From: Halomonas sp. MCCC 1A13316
GTDB lineage: Bacteria > Pseudomonadota > Gammaproteobacteria > Pseudomonadales > Halomonadaceae
DNA length: 64,000 nt
Direction: 5' to 3'
Assembly: GCF_014931605.1 (NCBI RefSeq)
Contig: NZ_CP053382.1
Span: 2,542,001 to 2,606,000, forward strand
Part shown: positions 32,401 to 42,600 of the stretch, piece by piece
Layout of the letters: the number at the start of each line of letters is the position of its first letter
Position numbering within the stretch: the stretch's first letter is position 1
Position numbers and translations under genes: made by a program
The notes under the pieces: generated by a model
What the model saw: the letters and a program-made list of their open reading frames with translations, nothing else
Told to the model about the DNA's origin: nothing
Databases searched by the model: none

Positions 32401-34778
32401 TTAGAACAGCCCTAGCTGTCGATCGATCAGGCTGGAGAAGTCGTCACCGCGGAAAGGCAGGATGGCATCGGCCACCGGCTGCAACTGTCGGCTGATATAG
32501 TGCTGATAATCGATGGCGGAGCGACGCGCCTCGAGCGGCTCCGGCCCCGCCACGGTGATCACGTAGCGAATCCAGCCTCCATGCTGATACTGCCGCGGTC
32601 GCCCGAGCCGATCATTGCATTCGTCGGCCATGCGCGCGGCACGCACATGAGGCGGTACGTTGCGGCGATACTCGTCGAGCCGGCGGCGCAGCCGCTTGCG
32701 ATAGACCAGGCGTTCATCGAACTCACCGGAAAGGGTGCAGCTCACATAGTCGCGCACGTAGTCGCGATAGGTCTCGCCGAGGAAGATGCGCCGATACAGC
32801 TCCTGCTGAAAGATCTTGGCCAATGGCGTCCAGTCGGCACGCACCGTTTCCAGCCCCTTGAATACGACATGCTCTGCTCCATCAGCATCGCGTACCAGCC
32901 CCGCATAGCGCTTCTTGCTGCCCTCCTCCGCACCGCGGATGGTAGGCATCAGGAAGCGCCGAAAATGGGTCTCGAACTGAAGTTCCAGCGCACTCTCGAG
33001 GCCATGTTCCACTTCGAGATGCTGCGCCCACCAGAGGTTGACTCGTTCCACCAGGCGTTGGCCTATGGCTTGGGCCTCGACCTCTTCGTGTGCACTGCCC
33101 AGCCACACGAAGGTTGAGTCGGTATCGCCGTAGATCACCGTGTAGCCCTCGGCCTCGATCAGCTCCCGGGTACGCCGCATGATCTCGTGGCCACGCAGGG
33201 TAATCGACGACGCCAGGCGCGGATCGAAGAAACGGCAGCCGCGCGAGCCGAGCACACCGTAGAAGGAGTTCATGATGATCTTCAGCGCCTGTGATAACGG
33301 CGCATTGCCCTCGCGCTTGGCGGCTTCGCGCCCCTGCCATACCCGCGCCACCATGTCGGGCAATGCATGCCGGCTGCGTGAGAAGCGTGCGCCGCGAAAC
33401 CCCGTCACGGTCTCGGCCTCGAGCTCCACCAGCCCTGACACAAGCCCCACCGGATCGATAAGGAAGGTCCGAATGATCGACGGATAGAGGCTCTTGAAAT
33501 CGAGTACCAGCACCGAGTCGTAAAGCCCCGGGCGAGAGTCCATGACGAACCCGCCGGGGCTGTCCTGGCCTGCCTCACGACCGCGGGGCAGGTTCGGCGC
33601 CACGAAGCCCAGCCGGTGCATGCGCGGCAGGTAGAGATGCGAGAAGGCCGCCACCGAGCCACCGCTGCGATCGGCAGGAAGCCCGGTAACGCTGGCCCGT
33701 TCGAGCAGGAAGTCGATGAGCTCGGTCTTCTCGAAGATGCGCGTGACCAGCTCGCAGTCCTTGAGGTTGTAGCGCGCCAAAGCCGGCTTGTCCTCGGCGA
33801 ACATGCGGTCGATCTCGTCCATGCGCTGGTAGGGGTTGTCGATTGCCTTGCCCTCGCCGAGCAGCTCCTGGGCGACGTTTTCCAGGCTGAACGAGGCAAA
33901 GCGCCAGGTAGCCTGGCGCAGGGCTTCGATGCCATCGACGATCAGCCTCCCGGCGGCCGAGGCGAAGAAGTGGTTGGTGTTACTGCCATGGGCGCGCCAG
34001 CCGAGCGGTTCATCACCGCGTCCGAGTAGCAGCGGTATGCCGAGACGCTCGGCGTGCCTCTGCAGAATTCGTAGATCGAACTGCACCAGGTTCCAGCCGA
34101 TGATCGCGTCCGGATCGTGCCGGGCGATCCAGTCGTTGAGGCTCTTCAGCAATGCCTCATGGCTGGTGCAGTACTCGAGCGAAAAGTCACGGTCAGCATC
34201 GGCCTTGCCACCCAGCCCGTTGGCGGGACCCAGCATGTAGACCTGGCGCTCGCCGCAGCCTTCCAGCGCGATGGAATAGAGCTCCCCCCTGGCATTCGTC
34301 TCGATATCCAGCGACGCAAGGGCAAGTCGGGGGCGATAATCCGGCGCTGGCTTCAGTTGGGTATCGACCAATGTGCCACTGGCATCCGCGCTGCCCGTGA
34401 ACCAGACCGGCGCAGTGATGAACCGCTCCATCAGGTAGCGTTCCGGCGGACGCACGTCGGCTTCGTAGATATCGATGCCGGCATCGCCCAGGCGCTTGGC
34501 CAGGTTCATCAACTGGCGATGCTGGCGGCAGTAGAGACCGAGTACGGGACGATGCCGGAAGTCATGCAGTTCCAGCTGGCGCAGCGCGACGTCACGCTCG
34601 CCGCAGCAGCACCTCGGCCTGCTCACGCTGCTCGGCAGGCAAGAACGCCACCGAGGGCTGAACCGGCAGGCGGATATACCGAGGACCATCATCGGTGGCC
34701 AGCCAGAACGCGACCTCGGTGCCGGCCGTCGAATCCCGCCAGTGGCGGGTCAGCACGAACCCCCTGCTGTTGTTCCAC
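32401..34778 (-). pseudogene. polB: DNA polymerase II (polB) with two apparent frameshifts near the 5' end
   Basis: Family B repair polymerase. Exonuclease motifs LASLDIET, NLVQFDLR and YNLKDCEL and polymerase motifs DFKSLYPSII, KIIMNSFYGVLGS and YGDTDSTFV are all intact in the long frame. The N-terminus is split over three frames. A GTG at 34778 (GGGAGG upstream) reads MEQQQG; the next ~55 residues (FVLTRHWRDSTAGTEVAFW ...) are in another frame after a five-G tract near 34761. The frame shifts again near 34597, before GERDVALRQLELHDF. One extra G and a likely 2-bp loss explain both. Restored length is about 790 residues, close to E. coli Pol II (783). Either a decayed gene or sequence errors. 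Confidence 0.85.
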
Positions 34779-34924
34779 CCCCACCTCCCAACCCATTGTC
34801 ATGCCAGCCATTCTATCCAGAGGGCACAGGGCTGTCGCCGACCAACGCTTCCCTTGCAGTAGTACCGGTAGGCGCAGGTTCGTCTGCCAGGCATCATCGT
34901 GCCGACTAACTCCCCCCAACGAAA

Positions 34925-34950
34925 CCGGCCCATGCAAAGACATGGGCCGG
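34925..34950. terminator. Perfect 10-bp hairpin downstream of the DUF421 unit
   Basis: CCGGCCCATG/CATGGGCCGG with a 6-nt loop; on the minus strand followed by TTTCGTT, so it probably ends the leftward transcript from 35759. Confidence 0.6.
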
Positions 34951-34989
34951 GCAGACGCAGGCTATGAGCTTCTCCTGTCAGGAAATTGC

Positions 34990-35205
34990 TCAGTCACACG
35001 GAACGACAGCGCGCCGTGTGTCCTTGGCCCACAGGGTCTGGCCGTTAGGCGTTTCGCCGTAGGCGTTCCAGGTCTCGGTGACCTCCACGCAGTAGGAACC
35101 GAGGTCCTCGGTGGTCGTTTCCGGGTTGGCGGGCTGCTCATCACTGATACGCATGATGTCGGGGTTTTCGCTAAGGTCGCATCGCCAACCTGCCTTTAAC
35201 CCCAC
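34990..35205 (-). CDS. Possible small hypothetical protein
   Basis: 71 codons from a GTG 8 bp after the DUF421 stop, with GAAGGG ~11 nt upstream; an ATG at 35154 is an alternative start. The C-terminal half (SYCVEVTETWNAYGET ...) has normal protein composition with two cysteines. No family was recognised. It ends just before the hairpin at 34925, consistent with a short co-transcribed gene. Confidence 0.35.
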   Translation of the reverse strand: MGLKAGWRCDLSENPDIMRISDEQPANPETTTEDLGSYCVEVTETWNAYGETPNGQTLWAKDTRRAVVPCD

Positions 35206-35213
35206 GTCTCGAC

Positions 35214-35759
35214 TTACCCTTCGTCACGCCCCGGTACCTTCACCCCATCAAGGCTCGATGCTGCGCCCTGGGCTCGCTGCCCCAGCACGCTGAAGGAACC
35301 GTCGGTTTCCAGCACGACGGCTTCGATCCTGCTCAGATCGGCCATCCCGGCGGCGCGGGCAGCCGCTCGCACCTCGTCCCTGGTCACTCGCGCTTTCAAC
35401 AGCGCATTCGGGAGATAGTCCCCCCGAAAGAACAGCAGCGCCGGTTCACCGGTAACCAGTTGCCGTACCCAACGCCAGCGAACGCTGGTCCAGGTCACGG
35501 CGAACTGCATGCCAACCAGAAGTGCGAAAGCCAAGGCCCCCTGGGCCAGGGTCACATTCTTGCTAAGCATCACGCTGGCGAGCACAGAGCCCAGCGCCAC
35601 GGTCACGACGAGGTCGAAGGCGTTCATTTTCGACAGCGTGCGGCGCCCGGATATTCGCAGCAGGAACACCAGGCTGACATAGCCCAGTACGCCCAGTACT
35701 GCCGTGCGCAGCAAGGCAGCAAGAGTGTCGAAGAAGATCGGATCCAAGCAAGCCTCCAT
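35214..35759 (-). CDS. DUF421 (YetF-type) membrane protein
   Basis: 181 residues. Three N-terminal transmembrane helices (about 12-32, 45-65, 70-90) precede a cytoplasmic domain. Typical DUF421 elements are LRISGRRTLSKMNAFDLVVTVALGS, LVTGEPALLFFRGDY and the RVTRDEVRAAARAAGM ... IEAVVLETDGSFSVL block. The family is widespread and of unknown function. It diverges from metG with about 170 bp between them. Confidence 0.9.
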   Translation of the reverse strand: MEACLDPIFFDTLAALLRTAVLGVLGYVSLVFLLRISGRRTLSKMNAFDLVVTVALGSVLASVMLSKNVTLAQGALAFALLVGMQFAVTWTSVRWRWVRQLVTGEPALLFFRGDYLPNALLKARVTRDEVRAAARAAGMADLSRIEAVVLETDGSFSVLGQRAQGAASSLDGVKVPGRDEG

Positions 35760-35929
35760 CTCAGCGGGTTCAATGTCAGCCTAGTGCAGTCAGCGAGGCA
35801 TGCGCATCATGGGTAAACCCAGGCCGCCCCTACTAGACGAAACGCCCCGCCTCCGCGCAACCGGGTGCAGTCATGTCCCAACACGGCTACAATCGAGGGT
35901 CTGTTTTTCCTGGGAATATCAGAGCCGAT

Positions 35930-37972
35930 ATGTCGAACAACGCAAGCGCCCCGCGCAAGATCCTGGTCACCAGTGCCCTGCCCTACGCCAACGGCTCGAT
36001 CCACCTTGGCCACTTGCTGGAGTACATCCAGACCGATATCTGGGTGCGCTTCCAGAAGAGCCGTGGACATGAGTGCCACTACGTGTGCGCCGACGATGCC
36101 CACGGCACCGCGATCATGCTGCGCGCCGAACAGGAAGGCATCACTTCCGAGGCCCTGATCGAGCGCGTTTCCAAGGAGCACCAGGCCGATTTCGCCACCT
36201 TCGGGGTCGCCTTCGACAACTATCACTCGACCCATTCCGAAGAGAACCGCTACTTCAGCGAGCTGATCTATACCCGACTGCGCGACAGCGGCCATATCGC
36301 CACCCGCGATATCGAGCAGATGTACGATCCCGTCAAGGGGCTGTTCCTGGCCGACCGATTCATCAAGGGCACCTGCCCCAAGTGCAAGACCGCCGACCAG
36401 TATGGCGACAACTGCGAGGCCTGCGGCGCCACTTACACCCCGGCGGAATTGATCGACCCGGTGTCGGCGATCTCCGGCGCCACGCCCGAAGTACGCAGCT
36501 CCACCCACTACTTCTTCAAGCTTCCCGATTTCGCCGATTTCCTCAAGCAGTGGACCCGCGGCGGTCACGTGCAGACCCAGATCGGCAACAAGCTGCAGGA
36601 GTGGTTCGAGTCCGGCCTCAACGAGTGGGACATCTCACGCGATGCACCCTACTTCGGCTTCGAGATTCCCGATGCACCGGGCAAGTACTTCTACGTCTGG
36701 CTGGATGCGCCGATCGGTTACCTGGCCAGCTTCAAGAACCTGTGCGAGCGCACCGGCATCGACTTCGATAGCTACTGGAAGAAGGACTCCGAGGCCGAGG
36801 TTTATCACTTCATCGGCAAGGACATCGTCTACTTCCATGCGCTGTTCTGGCCGGCCATGCTACACGGCGCCGAGTTCCGCACGCCTACGGCGGTGAACTG
36901 CCATGGCTTCGTCACCGTCAACGGGGCCAAGATGTCGAAGTCCCGCGGGACCTTCATCAAGGCGGCGACCTATGCCGAGCACCTGAACCCCGAATACCTG
37001 CGCTACTATTTCGCCGCCAAGCTCACCTCGCGGGTCGACGACCTCGATCTCAACCTCGATGATTTCGCTGCGCGGGTGAATGCCGACCTGGTCGGTAAAG
37101 TGGTCAATATCGCCAGTCGCTGCGCCGGATTCGTCAAGAAGCTGGGTGACGGCCAGCTTTCGACCCACTGCGCCGAGCCGGAGCTGGTCGCGCGCTTCAT
37201 CGCCGTGGGTGACGGTATTGCCGAGGATTTCGAGACGCGCGAGTTCGGGCGTGCCGTACGCAAGATCATGGAACTGGCCGACGAAGCCAATACCTACATC
37301 GCCGACAAGGAGCCGTGGGTACTGGCCAAGCAGGAGGGCCGAGAGCAGGACGTCCTGGAAATCTGTTCGGTAGGCATCAACCTGTTCCGCCAGTTGATGG
37401 TCTATCTGGCCCCGGTGGTGCCGGCCATGGCCGAGCAGGCACGTCAGTTCCTGCAGCTGGACTCGTTCGATTGGGCAAGCCGTCACGCGGTGCTGCTGGG
37501 CCACGAAGTCGCCAAGTTCAAACCGTTGATGACCCGCGTCGAGCGAGAGAAGATCGATGCCATGATCGAAGCATCGAAGGAGGACCTGGTGGAAGAACAG
37601 AAACTCAAAGAAGCGGCCAAGGGGCCATTGGCTGACGACCCCATCGCCGAGCCGATCGCCTTCGACGATTTCGCCAAGGTCGACCTGCGTATCGTGCGCA
37701 TCGCCAAGGCCGAGTACGTCGAGGGTGCCGACAAGTTGCTCCAACTGACCCTTGACCTGGGCGGCGAGACACGCAACGTCTTTGCCGGCATCCGCTCGGC
37801 CTATGCCCCGGAAGCCCTGGAAGGACGCCTGACCGTCATGGTGGCCAACCTGGCACCGCGCAAAATGCGCTTCGGCGTCTCCGAGGGCATGGTGCTGGCG
37901 GCTGGAAACGACGACGGCATCTATCTGCTGTCGCCGGATTCCGGCGCCGAACCCGGCCAGCGCGTCAGGTAA
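35930..37972 (+). CDS. metG: Methionyl-tRNA synthetase
   Basis: 680 residues. Class I signatures HLGH ([13 protein letters not shown]) and KMSKS ([11 protein letters not shown]) are present. The zinc knuckle has CPKC and CEAC pairs (about 140-160), and the C-terminal tRNA-binding/dimerisation domain starts at about 575 ([26 protein letters not shown]). The ATG at 35930 is chosen because E. coli MetG begins just a few residues before the KILVT strand; the frame extends to an ATG at 35873. A strong terminator follows. Confidence 0.97.
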   Translation: MSNNASAPRKILVTSALPYANGSIHLGHLLEYIQTDIWVRFQKSRGHECHYVCADDAHGTAIMLRAEQEGITSEALIERVSKEHQADFATFGVAFDNYHSTHSEENRYFSELIYTRLRDSGHIATRDIEQMYDPVKGLFLADRFIKGTCPKCKTADQYGDNCEACGATYTPAELIDPVSAISGATPEVRSSTHYFFKLPDFADFLKQWTRGGHVQTQIGNKLQEWFESGLNEWDISRDAPYFGFEIPDAPGKYFYVWLDAPIGYLASFKNLCERTGIDFDSYWKKDSEAEVYHFIGKDIVYFHALFWPAMLHGAEFRTPTAVNCHGFVTVNGAKMSKSRGTFIKAATYAEHLNPEYLRYYFAAKLTSRVDDLDLNLDDFAARVNADLVGKVVNIASRCAGFVKKLGDGQLSTHCAEPELVARFIAVGDGIAEDFETREFGRAVRKIMELADEANTYIADKEPWVLAKQEGREQDVLEICSVGINLFRQLMVYLAPVVPAMAEQARQFLQLDSFDWASRHAVLLGHEVAKFKPLMTRVEREKIDAMIEASKEDLVEEQKLKEAAKGPLADDPIAEPIAFDDFAKVDLRIVRIAKAEYVEGADKLLQLTLDLGGETRNVFAGIRSAYAPEALEGRLTVMVANLAPRKMRFGVSEGMVLAAGNDDGIYLLSPDSGAEPGQRVR

Positions 37973-37988
37973 ACAGCCTTGTTACGAG

Positions 37989-38018
37989 AAAAAAGCGCAG
38001 CTTCGGCTGCGTTTTTTT
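37989..38018 (+). terminator. Intrinsic terminator of metG
   Basis: GCGCAGC-TTCG-GCTGCG stem-loop preceded by six A and followed by seven T. Confidence 0.92.
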
Positions 38019-38202
38019 ATAGAATGAGCTCCAAGAGCCAATTTTTTATGAGGCATGAGCAAGAACTGGCTCCTTACAACAAAAAACTTACTTTTACTAA
38101 AGCTTTGTAAGCCTGAGCCGATATCACTTGTAAGCAATTACCTACACCGGTGCCGGCAACCCTGACCCGTTGGGTGGCGGAACATCAAACAGGCATGCCT
38201 CA

Positions 38203-39789
38203 ATGACGACAGTGCTCAATTCGTTGCGTAATCGTTTCCTGCTGTCATTGTGCGCCGTGCTGTGCCTGGCCCTGCTTGCTCTGGTACTGATAGCCCGTTA
38301 TCAGATCATGCCGATCCTGCTGGAAGACGAGGAGACCTTTGCCAGCGCCGAGCTCGATCGGGCCGAGCGCGCCCTTGGCAGCGAGCTCGGTCACATGCGT
38401 CGCCTGGTGGAAGACTGGGCCTACTGGGACGATACATACGACTTCGTCAGTGGGGTAAAACCCGAGTACGTAGACTCCAATCTCTACGAAGACACCCTGG
38501 TGACCCTCGATCTGCAGCTGATGTTTTTTCTCAACAACAGTTACGAACCTTACTGGGTAGCGGGCTTCGATGAAGAGGGTGAGTTCACCTCCTGCCCCGG
38601 CTTGCAGCCTCCCTGCGATTGGGCCGCCCCCGCCGTGCAAATAATTCGTGAGCGAATCGATGGAGGGCTCGAGGAAGCCACGCATACCTGGCTGCTGTCG
38701 CTGCCACAGCTGGCCATGGGTGCCCTTTCACCGATCTACCAGAACCGGGAAGAATCGCCGCCGGCCGGCTGGCTGGCCATGATACGCCCGCTCCCCGAGC
38801 CCTGGATCGAGCAACTGCGCGATACCACAGGTATCGATCTCGCGCTCGGCACCGTCGTTGCGGGTAGTATTCCCAGCCAGCAGCTCGAACGCGTTTCGCC
38901 CACCCACATGGCCGCCAGTCGCAGCGTTACTGCCGTTCCCGCCAGCCGAGCCGTACGCATCGACGCCTTACTGCCCCGCCAACGCTACCAGGCAAGCCTG
39001 GAGACGTTTCGCTTCGCTCTCTACTGGACCGGTGGCGTGCTGATCGTCACGTTGCTGATCGTGCTGTGGCTGCTCGAACGCATGGTGCTGTTGCCGCTGC
39101 GCCAGTTTACCTACTACACCCAGAACCTCCACCAGGCGACCATGCCACCGCCAATGCCCAGTCGTCTGGTGACACGCCGTGATGAGATCGGCACCCTGGC
39201 CCGTGAATTTCGCCATCTGCTGAAACATCAGCAACAGCAGTCCGAGCAATTGCTTGAATTGTCCCGGCACGACCCCCTGACGGGCGTGGCCAACCGGCGC
39301 CTGTTCGACGAGCGATTTACCGAGGTGCTGAAGCGTCCCGGCCAGCATCACCGTACGGCGGCGATGATGATCGATATCGATCACTTCAAGCTCTACAACG
39401 ACCACTACGGCCATCAGGCGGGCGATGCCTGCCTGATCGCCTTGGCGCAGTGCATGGAACATCAGCTCAGCAAGCATGGTTTCCTGGTGGCACGCACCGG
39501 CGGCGAGGAATTCAGCGTCCTGCTTCCGGACACTTCACTCGAGACCGCCCTCGGCCATGCCCGTGAGCTACTCCAGGCGATAAACGGACTGGCGTTGCCA
39601 CACGAATATTCGCCGACCGACCCCAATGTAACGGTCAGCATCGGCGTTGCCATGCAGCGAGCTGACCTGACGACCCCGTCCGATATCATGCGTGCCGCCG
39701 ACCAGGCCATGTACCAGGCCAAATCGGGCGGGCGCAATCGGGTGGAGGCCTATTGTACTAGCGATCAGCTCAGCCCCGTCGATCGCTAG
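38203..39789 (+). CDS. CHASE4-HAMP-GGDEF diguanylate cyclase
   Basis: 528 residues. Two transmembrane helices (about 10-32 and 275-298) flank a periplasmic CHASE4 sensor (VEDWAYWDDTYDFV at ~70-85). HAMP and a GGDEF domain follow, with a conserved active site TGGEEFSVLLP, the metal/substrate segment MIDIDHFKLYNDHYGH, and no obvious RxxD inhibitory site directly upstream. It should make c-di-GMP in response to an unknown periplasmic cue and could feed the LapD switch encoded elsewhere in this window (inference). The ATG at 38203 is used; the frame extends to a TTG at 38170. Confidence 0.9.
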   Translation: MTTVLNSLRNRFLLSLCAVLCLALLALVLIARYQIMPILLEDEETFASAELDRAERALGSELGHMRRLVEDWAYWDDTYDFVSGVKPEYVDSNLYEDTLVTLDLQLMFFLNNSYEPYWVAGFDEEGEFTSCPGLQPPCDWAAPAVQIIRERIDGGLEEATHTWLLSLPQLAMGALSPIYQNREESPPAGWLAMIRPLPEPWIEQLRDTTGIDLALGTVVAGSIPSQQLERVSPTHMAASRSVTAVPASRAVRIDALLPRQRYQASLETFRFALYWTGGVLIVTLLIVLWLLERMVLLPLRQFTYYTQNLHQATMPPPMPSRLVTRRDEIGTLAREFRHLLKHQQQQSEQLLELSRHDPLTGVANRRLFDERFTEVLKRPGQHHRTAAMMIDIDHFKLYNDHYGHQAGDACLIALAQCMEHQLSKHGFLVARTGGEEFSVLLPDTSLETALGHARELLQAINGLALPHEYSPTDPNVTVSIGVAMQRADLTTPSDIMRAADQAMYQAKSGGRNRVEAYCTSDQLSPVDR

Positions 39790-39944
39790 GCTCTCGAGAG
39801 TCGCCTCCACGCCGTTTTTTTAGACACGACCAGGGTTTCTCTGTTGGAACTGGCCCGGCGGTATGCCCAGGCCGGCCCAGCAGCGTATAATGATCGGCCG
39901 CCAGCCTAGGCTGGCCTTCTACCTGCGCCCAACCTGGAGATGCC

Positions 39945-40715
39945 GTGACGGGCCACAGCAACTTGATCGAGGCCATCGACGCACTGCTGCCACAAACCCA
40001 GTGTGGCAAGTGCGGCCACCCGGGCTGCCGACCCTACGCCGAGGCCATCGACGCGGGCGAACCGATCAACCGCTGCCCGCCTGGCGGCGAGAAAACCGTC
40101 GCACGCCTTGCCGAGCTGACTGGACGCCCACCCCTACCTCTCGAGCAGCCCGCTCAGCTTCCGCTGTTGGCGGTCATACGCGAAGCGGAATGCATTGGCT
40201 GCACCAAGTGCATCCAGGCGTGCCCGGTGGATGCCATCCTGGGCGCCAGCAAGCGCATGCACAGCGTGATCGCCGCCGAGTGCACCGGCTGCGAACTTTG
40301 CGTTGCGCCCTGCCCCGTCGACTGCATCGACCTGGTGCCACACCCCGAATGGCAGGCCGCCAGCACCGATACCGAGCGACGAGCGTACCTGGCCCGACGG
40401 GCGCAACTGGGCCGTCAGCGGTATCAAGCACGCCAGCAACGCCTGACACGCCTCGAGCGGGAGAAGCGGCTGGAGCGGCAGCGCCGAGTGATTCGGAAGG
40501 AAACCCGCGGCTCGCATAGCGGCCCGACACCACAGCGCCAGCGCCAGATGGCCGCGAAAGCAGCAGAGCAGGCGGTACGCAGAGCTCGCCAGCAGCTCGA
40601 GCACGCCCAGCGGCAACACGACAGCGAAGCCTGCCATCGGGCCGAGGCCCAGCTTCAGCATGCCACTACCCTGCTCGAAGAAGCCCGTGCATCCCTGGCG
40701 CCCGGATCGCCATGA
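39945..40715 (+). CDS. rnfB: RnfB/RsxB-like polyferredoxin without other rnf genes
   Basis: 256 residues. The 4Fe-4S (Fes) domain ([14 protein letters not shown] ... NRCPPGG) and two ferredoxin motifs ([24 protein letters not shown]) match RnfB, which passes electrons within the membrane Rnf/Rsx complex. The start is GTG at 39945. It lacks the N-terminal membrane helix of canonical RnfB. It carries a long basic, Arg/Gln/Glu-rich helical tail from ~140. In many gammaproteobacteria rnfABCDGE lies between metG and nth; here only rnfB remains in that position. Its electron partners cannot be inferred. Confidence 0.85.
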   Translation: MTGHSNLIEAIDALLPQTQCGKCGHPGCRPYAEAIDAGEPINRCPPGGEKTVARLAELTGRPPLPLEQPAQLPLLAVIREAECIGCTKCIQACPVDAILGASKRMHSVIAAECTGCELCVAPCPVDCIDLVPHPEWQAASTDTERRAYLARRAQLGRQRYQARQQRLTRLEREKRLERQRRVIRKETRGSHSGPTPQRQRQMAAKAAEQAVRRARQQLEHAQRQHDSEACHRAEAQLQHATTLLEEARASLAPGSP

Positions 40716-40740
40716 GCGCACCTTCGCAACGAGAGCCCTC

Positions 40741-41379
40741 ATGAACGCTCAGAAACGCTACGAGATATTTGCTCGCCTGCGCGAACACAACCCCGAGCCG
40801 ACCACGGAGCTGAACTGGAGCACGCCGTTCGAGCTGCTCACTGCCGTGCTACTCTCTGCCCAGGCCACCGACGTGGGCGTGAACAAGGCCACCGCCCGGT
40901 TGTTTCCTGTCGCCAACACGCCCCAGGCCATCATCGATCTCGGCCTCGATGCCCTCAAGCAGCAGATCAAGACCATCGGGCTCTACAACACCAAGGCCGA
41001 GAATCTGATGAAGACCTGCCGCATGCTTGTCGAGAAGCATGGCGGGGAGGTGCCACGCACCCGAGCCGAGCTCGAAGCGTTGCCGGGTGTGGGGCGCAAG
41101 ACCGCCAACGTGATCCTCAATACCGCCTTCGGCGACCCTACCATTGCCGTGGACACGCACATCTTTCGCGTTGCCAACCGCACCCGCATCGCCCCCGGGA
41201 AGAACGTGAACGAAGTCGAACAGAAACTGCTGCGCCACGTGCCCAAGGAGTTTCGCCGCGATGCGCACCATTGGCTGATCCTGCACGGCCGCTATACCTG
41301 CGTGGCACGCAAGCCGCGCTGTGGCAGCTGCGTGATCGAGGATCTCTGCGAGTACAAGGAAAAAGTGGAGCTTGGTTAG
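40741..41379 (+). CDS. nth: Endonuclease III
   Basis: 212 residues, the usual length. It has the helix-hairpin-helix with catalytic lysine (LEALPGVGRKTANV), the catalytic Asp (VDTHIFRVANR) and the [4Fe-4S] loop C-X6-C-X2-C-X5-C (CVARKPRCGSCVIEDLC). It excises oxidised pyrimidines from DNA. The ATG at 40741 starts 25 bp after the rnfB stop; the longer open frame overlaps rnfB and is not needed. Confidence 0.97.
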   Translation: MNAQKRYEIFARLREHNPEPTTELNWSTPFELLTAVLLSAQATDVGVNKATARLFPVANTPQAIIDLGLDALKQQIKTIGLYNTKAENLMKTCRMLVEKHGGEVPRTRAELEALPGVGRKTANVILNTAFGDPTIAVDTHIFRVANRTRIAPGKNVNEVEQKLLRHVPKEFRRDAHHWLILHGRYTCVARKPRCGSCVIEDLCEYKEKVELG

Positions 41380-41525
41380 GGAGCGCTGAACACATTGTCG
41401 CGCGAGATGAAGCGCTTCCCTCGCCCAGACAACTGTGCCGTGTTTTCTTCGACTAATGAAGGTTTTGCATAGTCCTGCACAGTCAGGGACGATAAGCGGT
41501 AGACAATAATAACCAGAGCCGCACC

Positions 41526-42587
41526 ATGCCATTGCACGACCGCCCCATCGGTGAGCGTATCGAGGCGCTACTCGCCCTCTCGCGTGAGCACGCCGACACT
41601 TTTTGCAGCCCCTCGGCATGGCTCGCTCGCGAACGCTACCTGGCCAACCACCCCACGCGGATCCTGGTCATGAAGTGCATGGACGGGCGCATCCACCTGC
41701 CCCATGCCACGCGCACGCCACTGGGTATCATCACCCCGTTCCGTAACCTTGGTGGCATCTTCCACCTGGGCTGGCCCTACCTCGGCGAGATGCTCACCGA
41801 TGCCGTCAACGAAGCCATCCGTGGCGGTAGCGGCGTACTGTTGATCATCAGCTATCATTTCTCCCGCGGCGAGCGGGCGCGCGGCTGTGCCGGTTTCGCT
41901 TGCGACGCGGGTGCCGCCCTGGCCCATGCTCACGAAATACGCCACCAAGCCGAACGCATCTTTGGCCGCGACCATCGTCACGTCTACCCGCTGGTATGCG
42001 GCTTCGAAACCGATACCGATGCGCTCATCGTCCACGGCGACGACGACGCCATGCTCGACATCAGCGAACTGCCCCCTGCCGAGGAGCGCGATCTCGAGCG
42101 CCGTGTCACCCGCCTGTGCCCCGACATGCCGGCCGATATTCGCCGCGACCTGCTGCCATTGCTCAAGGGCAACCTGCAGCATGTCGACTCGCTGCGCGGC
42201 ACCGCCCGAGAATTCGACATCGAGCATCGCGAATGGGTGATCTGCGTCGGGAGAGGCTTCGACTTCCTGCATCTGCCCAATACCGCCCTGATCGTGGGGC
42301 CCTACAGCCCTGACCTTTCCCAGCCCATCGGCACCGCGGCGGGAATCATCGAGGCCAACATGAAGGCGGGCCGCATCCCCGACGACGGCTTCCTGCTGCT
42401 GGCCTCGACCCCGTATGAGTCGATCGGCGTGGACCGCGCCCGCGCCGAACTGAAGTCGGGCTTTCTCTCCGAGTTCGCCGCCCGGGTCATCGCCCGGGAA
42501 CACCCCAGGTTGGCGGCCAGCATGATATCGCGCACCGCTGTCGTTCATTGGCCCAGCCGCAGGCTGGAACTTCTCGATCACGCATGA
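41526..42587 (+). CDS. CsoSCA-like (carboxysomal-type) beta-carbonic anhydrase domain protein
   Basis: 353 residues. A beta-carbonic-anhydrase-like zinc site is visible: Cys51-x-Asp53-x-Arg55 (MKCMDGRI), a RNLGGIF loop, and His111-x9-Cys121 (SYHFSRGERARGCAG). The arrangement resembles the carboxysome shell enzyme CsoSCA more than ordinary ~220-residue beta enzymes. No carboxysome or RubisCO genes are in the window. The region after ~200 resembles a second, non-catalytic half. Expected activity is CO2/bicarbonate interconversion, but zinc binding is not proven. Next gene follows after 13 bp. Confidence 0.65.
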   Translation: MPLHDRPIGERIEALLALSREHADTFCSPSAWLARERYLANHPTRILVMKCMDGRIHLPHATRTPLGIITPFRNLGGIFHLGWPYLGEMLTDAVNEAIRGGSGVLLIISYHFSRGERARGCAGFACDAGAALAHAHEIRHQAERIFGRDHRHVYPLVCGFETDTDALIVHGDDDAMLDISELPPAEERDLERRVTRLCPDMPADIRRDLLPLLKGNLQHVDSLRGTAREFDIEHREWVICVGRGFDFLHLPNTALIVGPYSPDLSQPIGTAAGIIEANMKAGRIPDDGFLLLASTPYESIGVDRARAELKSGFLSEFAARVIAREHPRLAASMISRTAVVHWPSRRLELLDHA

Positions 42588-42600
42588 CCGGAACGCAACG

